Positions 51,801 through 59,712 of a stretch of 64,000 nt of DNA are shown here, one piece after another. Where the stretch lies: contig NZ_FOMT01000002.1 of the NCBI RefSeq assembly GCF_900112695.1, positions 564,479 through 628,478 on the forward strand, written 5' to 3'. The DNA comes from Paenibacillus catalpae (GTDB lineage: Bacteria; Bacillota; Bacilli; Paenibacillales; Paenibacillaceae). How positions within the stretch are numbered: position 1 is the first letter of the stretch; each line of letters opens with the position of its first letter. The notes beneath the pieces were generated by a model. It did no database searches, had not been told where the DNA came from, and was given only the letters and a program-made list of their open reading frames with translations. The translations under genes and the position numbers were made by a program.

Positions 51801-53015
51801 GTGCTGCCCGGATTTATCCAGGCTGCTGATTATAAGGCAGGCGGCGAAGGATCGGGCTACCATGATCTGACTCCGGCTAACATCGGTACGGAATACCGAA
51901 ATGATTCGGTCGATATCCGCCGGAATGCGGGCGGCAGCTACAATGTGGGGTGGAACGCTACCGGCGAATGGCTGGCCTACAACGTAGATATTGCCGAGGC
52001 TGGCGTGTACAACGTCGATTTCGTGACCGCTACATCGACGGACGGCGCGAAGGTCCGGCTGTGGCTCGACGGCGCAACCGATCTAACCGGTGAAGTCGAT
52101 ATTCCGAATTCCGTCACCTGGGAGAACTGGGCGACAACAACAAAGCAAGGCATCTATCTCCCGGCGGGCGCACATACCTTGAAGGTAGAAACCGTGAAAG
52201 GTGAATTCGACTTCCAAGGAATACGGATTCATCAGAATCCGGTCGAACCGAAGGTTGTTCATACAGGCGAATATCAGGCAGCAGTCGGCAGCTTCGCGAA
52301 GACAACGATCGGGGATGCCAATTGGTCGGATTACAGCATAGAGTCCGATATCAAGCTGATTAGCGATTCTGGTGACGGAGGCATTCTGTTCCGTGTGAAT
52401 AACCCGGCTCACGGCAAAGAATTGAATCAGAACAATGCGAACTTCGTGCAAGGATATGTCGCGTACCTGAACAATCAGGGCGTTCATCTCGGCAAGCTGA
52501 ATTACAGCTGGACCTATTTGACAGGGGTGCCGCTCGAGGTGAAGACAGGCGAATGGAAGCATATGAAAGTCGTTGCACAGGGTACCCGCATTCAAGTGTA
52601 TGTCGATGATATGAGCAAGCCGGTTATCGACTATACAGATACTAGCGGCAGTCCATTCACGCACGGCAAGGTCGGCATGCGGACATTCATGAATGAAACG
52701 AGCTACGATAATTTCACGGTTCTGCCTGCCCCTATTCATGCTCCTGCCATCGGCAAGCTGCTGGATTGGTTTGGCTCAGCCGGACAGTTAGACGAGAAGA
52801 CCCGGAAGCAGCTGGATAAGGAGCTTGATCATGCAGCCGATGCGGTCAGCAAGAAGAAGCCGGACTGGAAGCAGGGGATCAAGCATCTGGAGAATTTGCT
52901 GAAGCAGCTGAATAAAGAGAAGCAGCAGGAAGAGATTTCGAATCAAGCAAAGACAACGCTCAATCGGAGCGTTAACGCACTCATTGAGGCGTGGAGCGAA
53001 AATCTGGGCAAGTAG
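48876..53015 (+). CDS. Secreted modular GH43-type glycosidase with four CBM6-like domains
   Basis: A 1379-residue exported protein. The signal peptide ends AFA. Residues 27-300 are a GH43 five-bladed propeller with the three acids in GDPYVLKFNGTYY (near 41), SIDGNVFIDDDGKWYFY (near 136) and WTEGSTMFKRNGKYYMTYTG (near 183). A concanavalin-like module follows to about 470. CBM6-like repeats start near 486, 673, 825 and 976, each with GGEGVGY, VDIR and GEWLKY-type signatures, joined by PVPG linkers. Another concanavalin-like module (from 1126) and a charged helical tail (from about 1293) end it. It probably acts on arabinoxylan or arabinan. GAGGTGAT suits the ATG at 48876. Confidence 0.9.
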   Translation: MLKRSLMAILCVLLLIAPQAAFAYKNPASLPDEWGQYGLGDPYVLKFNGTYYLYVSTRDTDIGVKVWSSPDLVNWSYGGLAATDPVTKGAYAPEVVYWNGYFYMYTSPAGNGHYVLRSESPTGPFTVQTGNLGHSIDGNVFIDDDGKWYFYHANGAGILAAAMPTPTTIGNSVNTGASMNGWTEGSTMFKRNGKYYMTYTGNHVFSKGYRVDYAVSTNPLTGFVRDADNPILISTEGPTVGLGHNTVVVGPNLDARYIIYHNLEGPGIVGPLRHMGMDRIVFNGDKMSVLGPTTTEQPDPEMPDFEDRFNGAELSPAWTNADGGSWSVDSGYLRQQTAGTSRLVTTSAAGSSYTAEFNLQLAELSNTGSPRLGVVFSYKGDNDFGTALLDPSSNSLQTQFRVNGADLGWVASPLPEGYDYTKLHNIRVEKAGDTFKIYVDGMLKQTRSVMLGGGSIGYVTENAKANFGYAAFSNDVNGSSDFDAAKPVPGQVEAVHYLSGGEGVGYHDQTPDTIGDYRGEGMDTGKADDGTSHITAFENGEWLQYRLNISETGKYDIDLSYAEAALGSKVQLTLDGGQPLGEFELAGVNDAADAGWQTAQLNGVELPAGVHTLKVAAVSGTISLDKLTFHRHADVPVLYENFDDGQDDGWKRYEGFWSVKSDIAEEEQPYDAYHPIPGAIGTVHYISGGEGVGYHENTLENIGGQYRGDSVDIRSNPAGGGYNVGWNQTGEWLKFNIDVAEAGSYNAEFKVATTLDGGQIRLWLDDTTDLTGIVDIPKTGDWNIWNVVLKSGVTLPAGKHTLKAETVRGEFDFAGIALTRMDQPIPVPGVIEAEHYKPGGEGVGYYDLTPANIGGKYRSDKVDIRSAASGDQIVGWNQTGEWLKYNIRVAEEGLYDLDLWAATTFTDAQVRLWLDDTTDLTGVLSVPASGDWNKWKSVTKSGILLPAGDHELKVEIVKGEFDMTRLSLTQFDKPHVLPGFIQAADYKAGGEGSGYHDLTPANIGTEYRNDSVDIRRNAGGSYNVGWNATGEWLAYNVDIAEAGVYNVDFVTATSTDGAKVRLWLDGATDLTGEVDIPNSVTWENWATTTKQGIYLPAGAHTLKVETVKGEFDFQGIRIHQNPVEPKVVHTGEYQAAVGSFAKTTIGDANWSDYSIESDIKLISDSGDGGILFRVNNPAHGKELNQNNANFVQGYVAYLNNQGVHLGKLNYSWTYLTGVPLEVKTGEWKHMKVVAQGTRIQVYVDDMSKPVIDYTDTSGSPFTHGKVGMRTFMNETSYDNFTVLPAPIHAPAIGKLLDWFGSAGQLDEKTRKQLDKELDHAADAVSKKKPDWKQGIKHLENLLKQLNKEKQQEEISNQAKTTLNRSVNALIEAWSENLGK

Positions 53016-53057
53016 CCGACAATGCCTCAGCCAAAGCGGCGACTAATTAATAATCAC

Positions 53058-53094
53058 GTCCCTGTACCGAAGGAGCTTCGGTGCGGGGACTTTT
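53058..53094 (+). terminator. Terminator of the GH43 gene
   Basis: GTCCC-TGT-ACCGAAG (53058-53072) pairs with CTTCGGT-GCG-GGGAC (53076-53090) and is followed by TTTT. Confidence 0.88.
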
Positions 53095-53181
53095 GCGTTA
53101 TTGAATAAGAAATTATGAAGGTAGTATTATTTTCTCTCACCAGCCGTTAAGCCTATTTTTAAAAGAAATACAATTATTCAA

Positions 53182-53211
53182 TTGACATACTCTAGGGGGG
53201 TATTGTATAGT
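53182..53211 (+). promoter_or_regulatory. Promoter and CsoR operator of the copper operon
   Basis: TTGACA (53182-53187), 18 bases, TATAGT (53206-53211). The spacer is occupied by ATACTCTAGGGGGGTAT (53187-53203), the GC-rich dyad of copper-sensing CsoR, so repressor and RNA polymerase compete. Confidence 0.85.
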
Positions 53212-53231
53212 TCAATTGCGAGGTGATCATT

Positions 53232-53573
53232 TTGGCAAACCAAAAGGAAGCTGCAATGAACGAAATCAATGATGTCTGCTGCTCTTCAGATAACGAAAGA
53301 AAGAGTCATCATTCGGATAAAATGAAGGGGAGTTTAATCTCTCGGTTAAATCGAATTGAAGGACAAATTCGCGGAGTGAAAGCCATGATCGAACGCGATA
53401 CTTATTGTGATGATGTGTTGAATCAAATCGCTGCAATTCAGTCGGCTTTAAACGGTGTAGGAAAACTGCTGCTCGAGGGCCATATGAAAAGTTGCGTGGT
53501 GGAGCGTATTCAGGCTGGGGAAAATGAAGTCATTGACGAGCTATTGATTACGGTAAATAAATTAATGAAATAA
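53232..53573 (+). CDS. csoR: CsoR, copper-sensing repressor
   Basis: A 113-residue CsoR-family protein with a 30-residue His/Cys-containing N-terminal extension (DVCCSSDNERKSHHSD). The Cu(I) ligands are all present: Cys in RDTYCDDVL, and His and Cys in LEGHMKSCV. This Cys-His-Cys set separates it from the CstR at 38977. TTG 53232 is the start because GAGGTGATC lies six bases upstream; a GTG inside that site is not usable. It heads the copper operon. Confidence 0.92.
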   Translation: MANQKEAAMNEINDVCCSSDNERKSHHSDKMKGSLISRLNRIEGQIRGVKAMIERDTYCDDVLNQIAAIQSALNGVGKLLLEGHMKSCVVERIQAGENEVIDELLITVNKLMK

Positions 53574-53594
53574 TTTGACTTGGAGGGATTATCA

Positions 53595-53798
53595 ATGAAA
53601 CAAGTAATAATGAATGTTAACGGAATGTCTTGTCAACATTGTGTGAATTCTATTGAGAAAGTGATCAAAGAAATCGGAGGTTCTGCTCTTGTAGATCTGT
53701 CAAATAACAAAGTGACCGTGGAATATGACGAAAATAAATTGTCCATGGGTGATATTAAAACAGCGATTGAAGAACAAGGGTATGACGTTGTGGGTTAA
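53595..53798 (+). CDS. copZ: CopZ copper chaperone
   Basis: A 67-residue HMA-domain protein with the metal loop GMSCQHCVNSIEK and the C-terminal IEEQGYDV typical of CopZ. It carries Cu(I) in the cytosol to CopA and perhaps CsoR. ATG 53595 has GGAGGG upstream. Confidence 0.95.
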   Translation: MKQVIMNVNGMSCQHCVNSIEKVIKEIGGSALVDLSNNKVTVEYDENKLSMGDIKTAIEEQGYDVVG

Positions 53799-53805
53799 AT
53801 AATCT

Positions 53806-53829
53806 GGCCACGCTGGTGGCCCTTTTTTT
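53806..53829 (+). terminator. Terminator between copZ and copA
   Basis: GGCCAC (53806-53811) and GTGGCC (53816-53821) with a 4-base loop and seven T. It separates csoR-copZ from copA, which has its own CsoR site directly after. Confidence 0.85.
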
Positions 53830-53840
53830 CACAAATTTTA

Positions 53841-53857
53841 ATACCCCCATGGGGTAT
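53841..53857 (+). promoter_or_regulatory. CsoR operator before copA
   Basis: ATACCCCC-A-TGGGGTAT is a near-perfect dyad of CsoR type 21 bases before the copA start. It implies separate copper-controlled transcription of copA, although a good -35/-10 pair could not be placed. Confidence 0.8.
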
Positions 53858-53877
53858 ATATGAATAAGGGTGATAAA

Positions 53878-56313
53878 ATGATGCAAAGCACTGAAGCACA
53901 GCAAAACAAGCAGGCAACATTGCAAATAACAGGCATGACATGCGCAGCATGTGCAAATCGAATAGAGAAAGGTTTAAATAAAATGGAGGGAGTTACCGGG
54001 GCAAATGTAAACTTTGCTCTTGAAAAAGCGTCTGTGACCTACAATCCGGATAAAGTGAGCCTCCCTCTAATTGAGAAGAAAATCCAGGATATCGGCTACG
54101 ATACTGTAAAAGAAGCTGTTGATTTTGACATTGGCGGCATGACTTGCGCAGCGTGTGCTGCGCGAATTGAGAAGGGGCTTAACAAAATGGCTGGCGTAAC
54201 GAATGCGACCGTAAACCTGGCTTTAGAAACAGCTCGGGTCGAATATTTGCCGGCAGAAGTATCCACTTTGGATATCATGAAAAAAGTAGAGAAGATCGGA
54301 TATACGGCAAAAGTTAAACAGGAGCAGCAAGGGACAGAAGACCATCGAAAAAAAGAAATTAAAGCGCAGCGAAAAAGGTTCTTGTTGTCGGCGGTCTTAT
54401 CGCTGCCGCTGCTTTGGGCGATGGTTGGACATTTTTCATTTACGTCTTGGATCTGGGTGCCGGATTTGTTTATGAACCCTTGGTTCCAACTGCTGCTAGC
54501 TACTCCAGTTCAATTTATCATTGGTCGTACTTTTTATATGGGTGCATATAAAGCGCTTCGCGGAGGAAGCGCCAATATGGATGTGCTTGTGGCCCTTGGT
54601 ACATCTGCAGCCTATTTCTACAGTTTGTATTTGACGATAGATTGGTCCAACGAAACACATGCTCATCACACGCCAGCCATGTATTATGAGACCAGCGCGG
54701 TACTCATTACGCTAATCGTCCTTGGAAAGTTGTTCGAAGCTTTAGCAAAAGGCCGGTCATCGGAAGCGATAAAATCGTTAATGGGCCTGCAAGCGAAAAC
54801 AGCTTTAGTGATTCGAGAAGGGCAGGAAGTCGTTATTCCAATTGATGACGTGGCCGTGGGTGATGTTATCATCGTAAAGCCCGGCGAAAAAGTACCAGTT
54901 GACGGCATTGTATTGGAAGGCTCCTCCACGGTGGATGAATCTATGCTCACTGGTGAAAGCATGCCAATCAGCAAAAAGAAGGACGATTTTGTAAACGGGG
55001 CAACAATCAATAAAAACGGTATGCTTCGGATTCAAGCGGAAAGGGTCGGGAAAGAAACGGCTCTTGCTCAAATTATTAAAGTTGTTGAGCAGGCACAAGG
55101 ATTAAAAGCCCCAATCCAACGTATAGCTGATGTGATATCAGGTACTTTTGTGCCAATTGTCGTCGGAATTGCAGTCGCCACTTTCCTGGTATGGATTTTT
55201 ATAATTGATCCTAACGATTTCGCCGGAGCTCTTGAAAAGGCTATTGCGATACTTGTAATTGCATGCCCATGCGCACTTGGTTTAGCCACCCCAACTTCAA
55301 TAATGGCGGGGTCTGGTCGCGCCGCAGAATTTGGTATCTTGTTTAAGAGTGGAGAACATCTGGAATCAACACAGAAATTAACCACAATTGTATTGGACAA
55401 AACAGGAACAGTGACAAAAGGCAAACCTGAACTTACAGACGTAATCGTTGCTTCATCCATTCCAGAGGAAGAGTTTCTTGCTTTCATAGCCTCTGCCGAG
55501 AAAAACTCAGAACATCCGCTTGCGGAAGCCATCGTTACTGGTGTACGGGAACGAAACATCGCTTTCTTAGAACCTGAAGCATTCGAAGCAATTCCGGGAT
55601 TTGGCATTCGTTCAGTTGTGAGTGGGAAAGAGGTGCTTATCGGAACACGTAAATGGATGGCCCATAATCAGATACAGGTAGATACGGCCATTGATCAAAT
55701 GTCTGTGCTGGAAGAGTTGGGAAAAACGGCAATGCTGGTTGCCATTGACGGTCATTATTCCGGTCTAGTTGCCGTTGCCGATACCATCAAGGATAGCTCA
55801 AAGCGTGCAGTTGAGCGGCTGAAAGAGATGGGGCTTGAGGTGATCATGATTACTGGTGACAATGAACGAACAGCAAAGGCAATTGCCAATCAGGTTGGAA
55901 TTGAGCATGTGCTTGCGGAGGTTTTGCCAGAAGGCAAGGCAGTAGAAATAAGGAAGCTGCAGCAGGCAGGCAAAAAAGTAGCCATGGTTGGCGACGGCAT
56001 CAACGATGCCCCTGCACTGGCAACAGCCGATGTTGGTATGGCCATTGGTACGGGTACCGACGTGGCTATGGAAGCAGCTGATGTGACGCTGATGCGTGGT
56101 GACTTGAACAGCATTCCGGATGCTATCTTGATGAGCCAGAAAACGATGACCAATATAAAGCAGAATCTTTTCTGGGCACTCACTTATAACGTGATCGGCA
56201 TCCCGATTGCAGCAGCCGGCTTCTTGGCTCCGTGGCTAGCAGGGGCGGCGATGGCCTTCAGCTCCGTGTCTGTAGTGCTTAATGCACTCCGTTTGCAACG
56301 GGTAAAATTATAA
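53878..56313 (+). CDS. copA: CopA, Cu(+)-exporting P1B-type ATPase
   Basis: A protein of about 811 residues. Two N-terminal HMA domains each carry GMTCAACANR/GMTCAACAAR (near residues 18 and 85). Eight membrane helices follow, with the copper motif CPC in ACPCALGLATPTS, phosphatase motif TGES, phosphorylation site DKTGT, the ATP-binding HP pair SEHPLAE and the hinge GDGINDAPAL. The C-terminal helix has the family's MAFSSVSVVLNALRL. AAGGGTGAT sets the start at 53878. It exports Cu(I) supplied by CopZ. Confidence 0.96.
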   Translation: MMQSTEAQQNKQATLQITGMTCAACANRIEKGLNKMEGVTGANVNFALEKASVTYNPDKVSLPLIEKKIQDIGYDTVKEAVDFDIGGMTCAACAARIEKGLNKMAGVTNATVNLALETARVEYLPAEVSTLDIMKKVEKIGYTAKVKQEQQGTEDHRKKEIKAQRKRFLLSAVLSLPLLWAMVGHFSFTSWIWVPDLFMNPWFQLLLATPVQFIIGRTFYMGAYKALRGGSANMDVLVALGTSAAYFYSLYLTIDWSNETHAHHTPAMYYETSAVLITLIVLGKLFEALAKGRSSEAIKSLMGLQAKTALVIREGQEVVIPIDDVAVGDVIIVKPGEKVPVDGIVLEGSSTVDESMLTGESMPISKKKDDFVNGATINKNGMLRIQAERVGKETALAQIIKVVEQAQGLKAPIQRIADVISGTFVPIVVGIAVATFLVWIFIIDPNDFAGALEKAIAILVIACPCALGLATPTSIMAGSGRAAEFGILFKSGEHLESTQKLTTIVLDKTGTVTKGKPELTDVIVASSIPEEEFLAFIASAEKNSEHPLAEAIVTGVRERNIAFLEPEAFEAIPGFGIRSVVSGKEVLIGTRKWMAHNQIQVDTAIDQMSVLEELGKTAMLVAIDGHYSGLVAVADTIKDSSKRAVERLKEMGLEVIMITGDNERTAKAIANQVGIEHVLAEVLPEGKAVEIRKLQQAGKKVAMVGDGINDAPALATADVGMAIGTGTDVAMEAADVTLMRGDLNSIPDAILMSQKTMTNIKQNLFWALTYNVIGIPIAAAGFLAPWLAGAAMAFSSVSVVLNALRLQRVKL

Positions 56314-56330
56314 GAGGGAGCGTGGATAGA

Positions 56331-56963
56331 TTGGGGTACAAGAAGTTTGCAGTTTCTCCGGGCTTCGAGGAAGGCGGCTCTCTCTTTAAGCCTGAACAAC
56401 TCGCTATGCTTGGTTCCATAGTGGGTGCTGATGCTAAGATTGAACTAACCACTTTTAAGCAATTGTATGTGGAATTGGACGAAAACCTATTCGAAGCCGT
56501 ACAAGACCAATTAAGGCTGACAGGTTTGGACATTCAACCAGCAGGATTCTATACCAAGAACTTAATTGCCTGCAATTTTTGCAGGGGAGCTGAAGACGCT
56601 GGTTTAAATCTGGCGAAAAGGTTGGATCAGGCTGTTGCCGGAAAAGAGGTACCAAGTCCATTAAAAATCGGATTTGCCGGATGTGCACTTGGTACGAGCG
56701 AACCTTTGCTAAAAGATATCTCAGTGATCAAAATGAATAAAGTTTACGATGTATATGTCGGTGGCGAAGCTAAGGGGATAAAAGCCCGTCTTGGACAGCT
56801 ATTCGTTTCTAGCCTTCCTGAAGATCAAGTCATTCCCGTTGTTACTGGCCTGATTAAGGTTTTTCAAGAGCAGGGCAAAAAGAAAGAGAAGTTTTCGAAA
56901 TTCGTGCAACGTTTAACAATTGAAGAGTTACGCAAAGTAACTGGTACTTGTCTTAATTATTAA
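56331..56963 (+). CDS. Nitrite/sulfite-reductase-like half protein
   Basis: A 210-residue protein with a ferredoxin-like half domain (residues 1-60) followed by a 4Fe-4S/siroheme-type domain. Where reductases have two Cys pairs this has CNFC and GCALGTSE, so one of the four cluster Cys (usual GCPNNC) is missing and the first pair is closer than usual. It is far shorter than NirB/CysI. TTG 56331 has GAGGGAG ten bases upstream. Being in the copper operon it may be a cofactor-binding or electron-transfer protein linked to copper stress; the function is unknown. Confidence 0.7.
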   Translation: MGYKKFAVSPGFEEGGSLFKPEQLAMLGSIVGADAKIELTTFKQLYVELDENLFEAVQDQLRLTGLDIQPAGFYTKNLIACNFCRGAEDAGLNLAKRLDQAVAGKEVPSPLKIGFAGCALGTSEPLLKDISVIKMNKVYDVYVGGEAKGIKARLGQLFVSSLPEDQVIPVVTGLIKVFQEQGKKKEKFSKFVQRLTIEELRKVTGTCLNY

Positions 56964-56992
56964 TCTGATAATCACTAGGAGGCTAGCTTAAA

Positions 56993-57535
56993 ATGAAAAG
57001 AACAACGATATTAATCATGATTGCAATCGTAATGCTTGCAGTATTAAGCGCATGTGGAAAAAACGCGGTGAATTCCAATATGGAACATTCCGAAATGAAC
57101 CATTCCGGTTCGGGTGAAGTACCCGCAGGTTTAAAAGAGGAAATAAACCCTACCTATAAACCTGGAAGTCAAGCAGTTATACAAGATGATCACATGCCAG
57201 GGATGAAAGGTGCAACGGCAACGATTGTTGGAGCATATAAAACAACAGCGTATGTGGTGGATTATACGCCTACAAATGGCGGGGAAAAAGTGAACGATCA
57301 TAAATGGGTAATTCAACAAGAAATAAAAGACGCGGGGGAAAAGGATCTACAACCAGGTGCTCAAGTTATCCTTGATGCTGATCATATGCCTGGGATGAAG
57401 GGAGCAGCAGGTGAGATTGTATCTGCTGAGAAAACTACTGTGTACATGGTTGATTACACACCAACAACTGGCGGAGCACCGGTAAAAAATCATATGTGGG
57501 TAACGGAAAGTGAGTTGTCACCATTAGTAGAATGA
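56993..57535 (+). CDS. YdhK-like copper-operon lipoprotein (two DUF1541 repeats)
   Basis: A 180-residue lipoprotein with lipobox LSAC near residue 20 and a Met/His-rich segment (MEHSEMNHSG). Two repeats of about 65 residues follow, each with DHMPGMKGA and TTxYxVDYTPTxGG, then a Trp-Val end (HKWV, HMWV). This is the B. subtilis YdhK-type DUF1541 family. Met and His clusters outside the membrane suit Cu(I) binding (inference). AGGAGG precedes the ATG. Last gene of the copper cluster. Confidence 0.9.
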   Translation: MKRTTILIMIAIVMLAVLSACGKNAVNSNMEHSEMNHSGSGEVPAGLKEEINPTYKPGSQAVIQDDHMPGMKGATATIVGAYKTTAYVVDYTPTNGGEKVNDHKWVIQQEIKDAGEKDLQPGAQVILDADHMPGMKGAAGEIVSAEKTTVYMVDYTPTTGGAPVKNHMWVTESELSPLVE

Positions 57536-57570
57536 TTTACCGATGATGGATGGATATAACCGATTTCATT

Positions 57571-57606
57571 TAAATCCCGCTTCGTCAAAGGAGTGGGATT
57601 TTGTTT
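57571..57606 (+). terminator. Terminator of the copper operon
   Basis: AAATCCC-GCT (57572-57581) pairs with AGTGGGATTT (57592-57601) and TTG-TTTG follows. Confidence 0.75.
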
Positions 57607-57666
57607 GTGACTCTTTTTTAGTGCGCCAAGCATAGGAACCGATTACTATTGCGTATTCCATAAGAC

Positions 57667-57710
57667 ACAACAGACAGCTGCGGATAATCAATAGGCAGCT
57701 GTCTTGTTGT
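57667..57710. repeat. Inverted repeat in the gap before the VanZ-like gene
   Basis: ACAACAGACAGCTGC (57667-57681) pairs with GCAGCTGTC-T-TGTTGT (57695-57710), one bulged T. It has no clear tail and may be a second terminator. Confidence 0.6.
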
Positions 57711-57819
57711 TAAACGTGTGGGTAGGATAGCTAATAACTTATATGGAATAAACGGGAGGATCATATTAAACTGAGGTAGTTAAGAAAAAATTGCGAAGGG
57801 TGAAAAAAGGAGATATTGT

Positions 57820-58371
57820 ATGAGCAATCGTGAACGAATTAAAATAGTCTTTTTATATGGTGTTTTCATCTGTTACCTATTTTTGTTAATTAAAATATTA
57901 TTCTTATCGAGAGTATCGATTTCGGAGCTATTTAACAGCCAAAGGACTTTAGTTAGATCAATTAATCTCATTCCTTTCAATAGCATAAGTGAATTTATAT
58001 CCGGCAGCTCTGCTAACTTAAAACAATTCGCTTTTGGTAATGTGGTTGGCAATATACTTATTTTTATTCCCCTTGGTGTATATGTGGCATTATTTAAGAG
58101 CAATAAAAAAGTAATAATCAATCTGTTGTTTATATGTATGGTAAGTTTATTTGTTGAAGTCATTCAAGGGCTATTAGGCATTGGAGCAGCAGATATTGAT
58201 GATATCATTCTAAATGGTTTAGGTGGATGGATTGGTATCGTAGTTTATAAGTCTTTATTATTTGTAATACGAGATAAAAAGAAAGTACAAACTGTAATAA
58301 CCGTACTATCTGCCATCGTAGGGTTACCAGTTATATACTTCTTATTATTCATGATAAAAATGAGGTTCTGA
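57820..58371 (+). CDS. VanZ-like family membrane protein
   Basis: A 183-residue protein with about four hydrophobic segments and the VanZ-family motif INLIPFNSISEF near residue 47, NVVGNILIFIPLGVYVAL near 75 and VEVIQGLLGIGAADIDDIILNGLGGWIG near 110. The family is named for a teicoplanin-resistance accessory protein but most members have no known role. AAAGGAGA precedes the ATG. Stand-alone, AT-rich. Confidence 0.9.
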   Translation: MSNRERIKIVFLYGVFICYLFLLIKILFLSRVSISELFNSQRTLVRSINLIPFNSISEFISGSSANLKQFAFGNVVGNILIFIPLGVYVALFKSNKKVIINLLFICMVSLFVEVIQGLLGIGAADIDDIILNGLGGWIGIVVYKSLLFVIRDKKKVQTVITVLSAIVGLPVIYFLLFMIKMRF

Positions 58372-58384
58372 ATATCTTTATTGC

Positions 58385-58432
58385 ACGTGCTCAACTTTGC
58401 TTCCTTGCAAGGTTGGGTACTTTTTTTGTTAT
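58385..58432 (+). terminator. Terminator after the VanZ-like gene
   Basis: GTGCTCAAC pairs with GTTGGGTAC over a partly paired loop and is followed by seven T. Confidence 0.7.
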
Positions 58433-58598
58433 GTATACACTTTACAAAGTTTGTCCAGTGGTCTAATGTATGCATATAGATCATTTACGTTTTTTGTCTA
58501 ATTGGTGAAGCTCGAACCACAGCGGTGGCCGATCGAGGGGTTACATTACAATTACTTGGCACTTATGTTTGGAAAAAGAAATGGTGGAGGAGATTGAA

Positions 58599-59384
58599 TT
58601 GTCGTCAATGCAAAATCTAATCGTTAATAACTTAATTCGCGCTTATGAAAGACTAGGCGAACTCAGTCAGCTGCTCACCTTTATTAAAACGGATCGCACA
58701 CAACGCTTTGAATCTGATGTCCCTTTTGAATTATTCAATAGTGTAGTTAACTATGAGCATTCTGAAGGGATCGACCTTATAGAAGAAATCAAAGCCATTA
58801 AGTCAATGTACCATAATCGCGGCCAGAAATTGCGTTGGCTGACTTACTCTCACAAGCCTGATGAAGTCGTTAATCAAGCACTTGCAGCTAATGATTTGAA
58901 GCAGAGCGACGTGCTTTTCGGCTTGGGACTTGATCTGGATGGATGGCGGTTGGATTTACCGGAAATACCGGGTCTTGAGGTTCGACCTGTACGGGAACCT
59001 CAAGAGTTGGAGGACTATAGAAAGACCATTCTGGCCGGATTTAGCATTCCAGAGCCGATGGCAGATATTTTTTGCAAAGTGTTTGTAGATGGCCCCAGTC
59101 AGAATTCGTCCATGATTCAACATTATATTGCTTACTTGGACGGCGTGCCTGTGACTACGCTCAGTACCTTTATCGATGGCGATGTCGCAGGAATCTATAG
59201 CATTGCAACGGTAGAAGCCTACCGCTCTAGAGGAATGGCTCAAGCGGTGCTAACACATGCATTAGATGTCGTACAACAAAAAGGCGCGAAGCTGGCGGTT
59301 ATCCATGCAACCCCGATGGGACGAAAGGTTTATCAAAGGGTTGGGTTCAAGGAAGAACTGACGATCACCATTCATTCCAGCTAG
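58599..59384 (+). CDS. GNAT-family N-acetyltransferase
   Basis: A 261-residue protein. Residues 1-130 form a helical region without a clear assignment; 135-260 are a GNAT domain: DVAGIYSIATVEAYRSRGMAQAVLTHAL holds the acetyl-CoA-binding R-x2-G-x-A loop, and IHATPMGRKVYQRVGFKEEL the closing motif. TTG 58599 follows GGAGGAG by six bases and decides the start; upstream in-frame codons would include the site. Substrate unknown. Confidence 0.87.
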   Translation: MSSMQNLIVNNLIRAYERLGELSQLLTFIKTDRTQRFESDVPFELFNSVVNYEHSEGIDLIEEIKAIKSMYHNRGQKLRWLTYSHKPDEVVNQALAANDLKQSDVLFGLGLDLDGWRLDLPEIPGLEVRPVREPQELEDYRKTILAGFSIPEPMADIFCKVFVDGPSQNSSMIQHYIAYLDGVPVTTLSTFIDGDVAGIYSIATVEAYRSRGMAQAVLTHALDVVQQKGAKLAVIHATPMGRKVYQRVGFKEELTITIHSS

Positions 59385-59440
59385 TAACACGACGTCGATT
59401 TTAATGCCAGAAACTGATCCTTCCGGAATTGACCGCTCAA

Positions 59441-59467
59441 AGACTGCCGACTATCGGCAGTCTTTTT
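59441..59467 (+). terminator. Terminator after the GNAT gene
   Basis: AGACTGCCGA (59441-59450) and TCGGCAGTCT (59454-59463) with a 3-base loop, then TTTTCT. The gap 59468-59712 holds nothing else recognisable except AT-rich DNA before the next start. Confidence 0.9.
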
Positions 59468-59712
59468 CTATTGGACCAGGTATTGGCTGAGTCAAGAGGG
59501 GAGCCTTCGGCCGGATGGAGCAGGCACATCGGAGGTCCATCCCAGGAATCGGTTTGGTGATGTCGATTCTATGGAGTAGCTATACTCGAGGTAACATGCT
59601 GATAATATTTTCACTTCTTTCAGACGGGAAGCGGTCGTTCTATAATGGATCAGGAGTCTAGTTTTATATATAGAGTGTCGCTTAATATTTAAATGCCGAA
59701 GGGTCGTGGACT

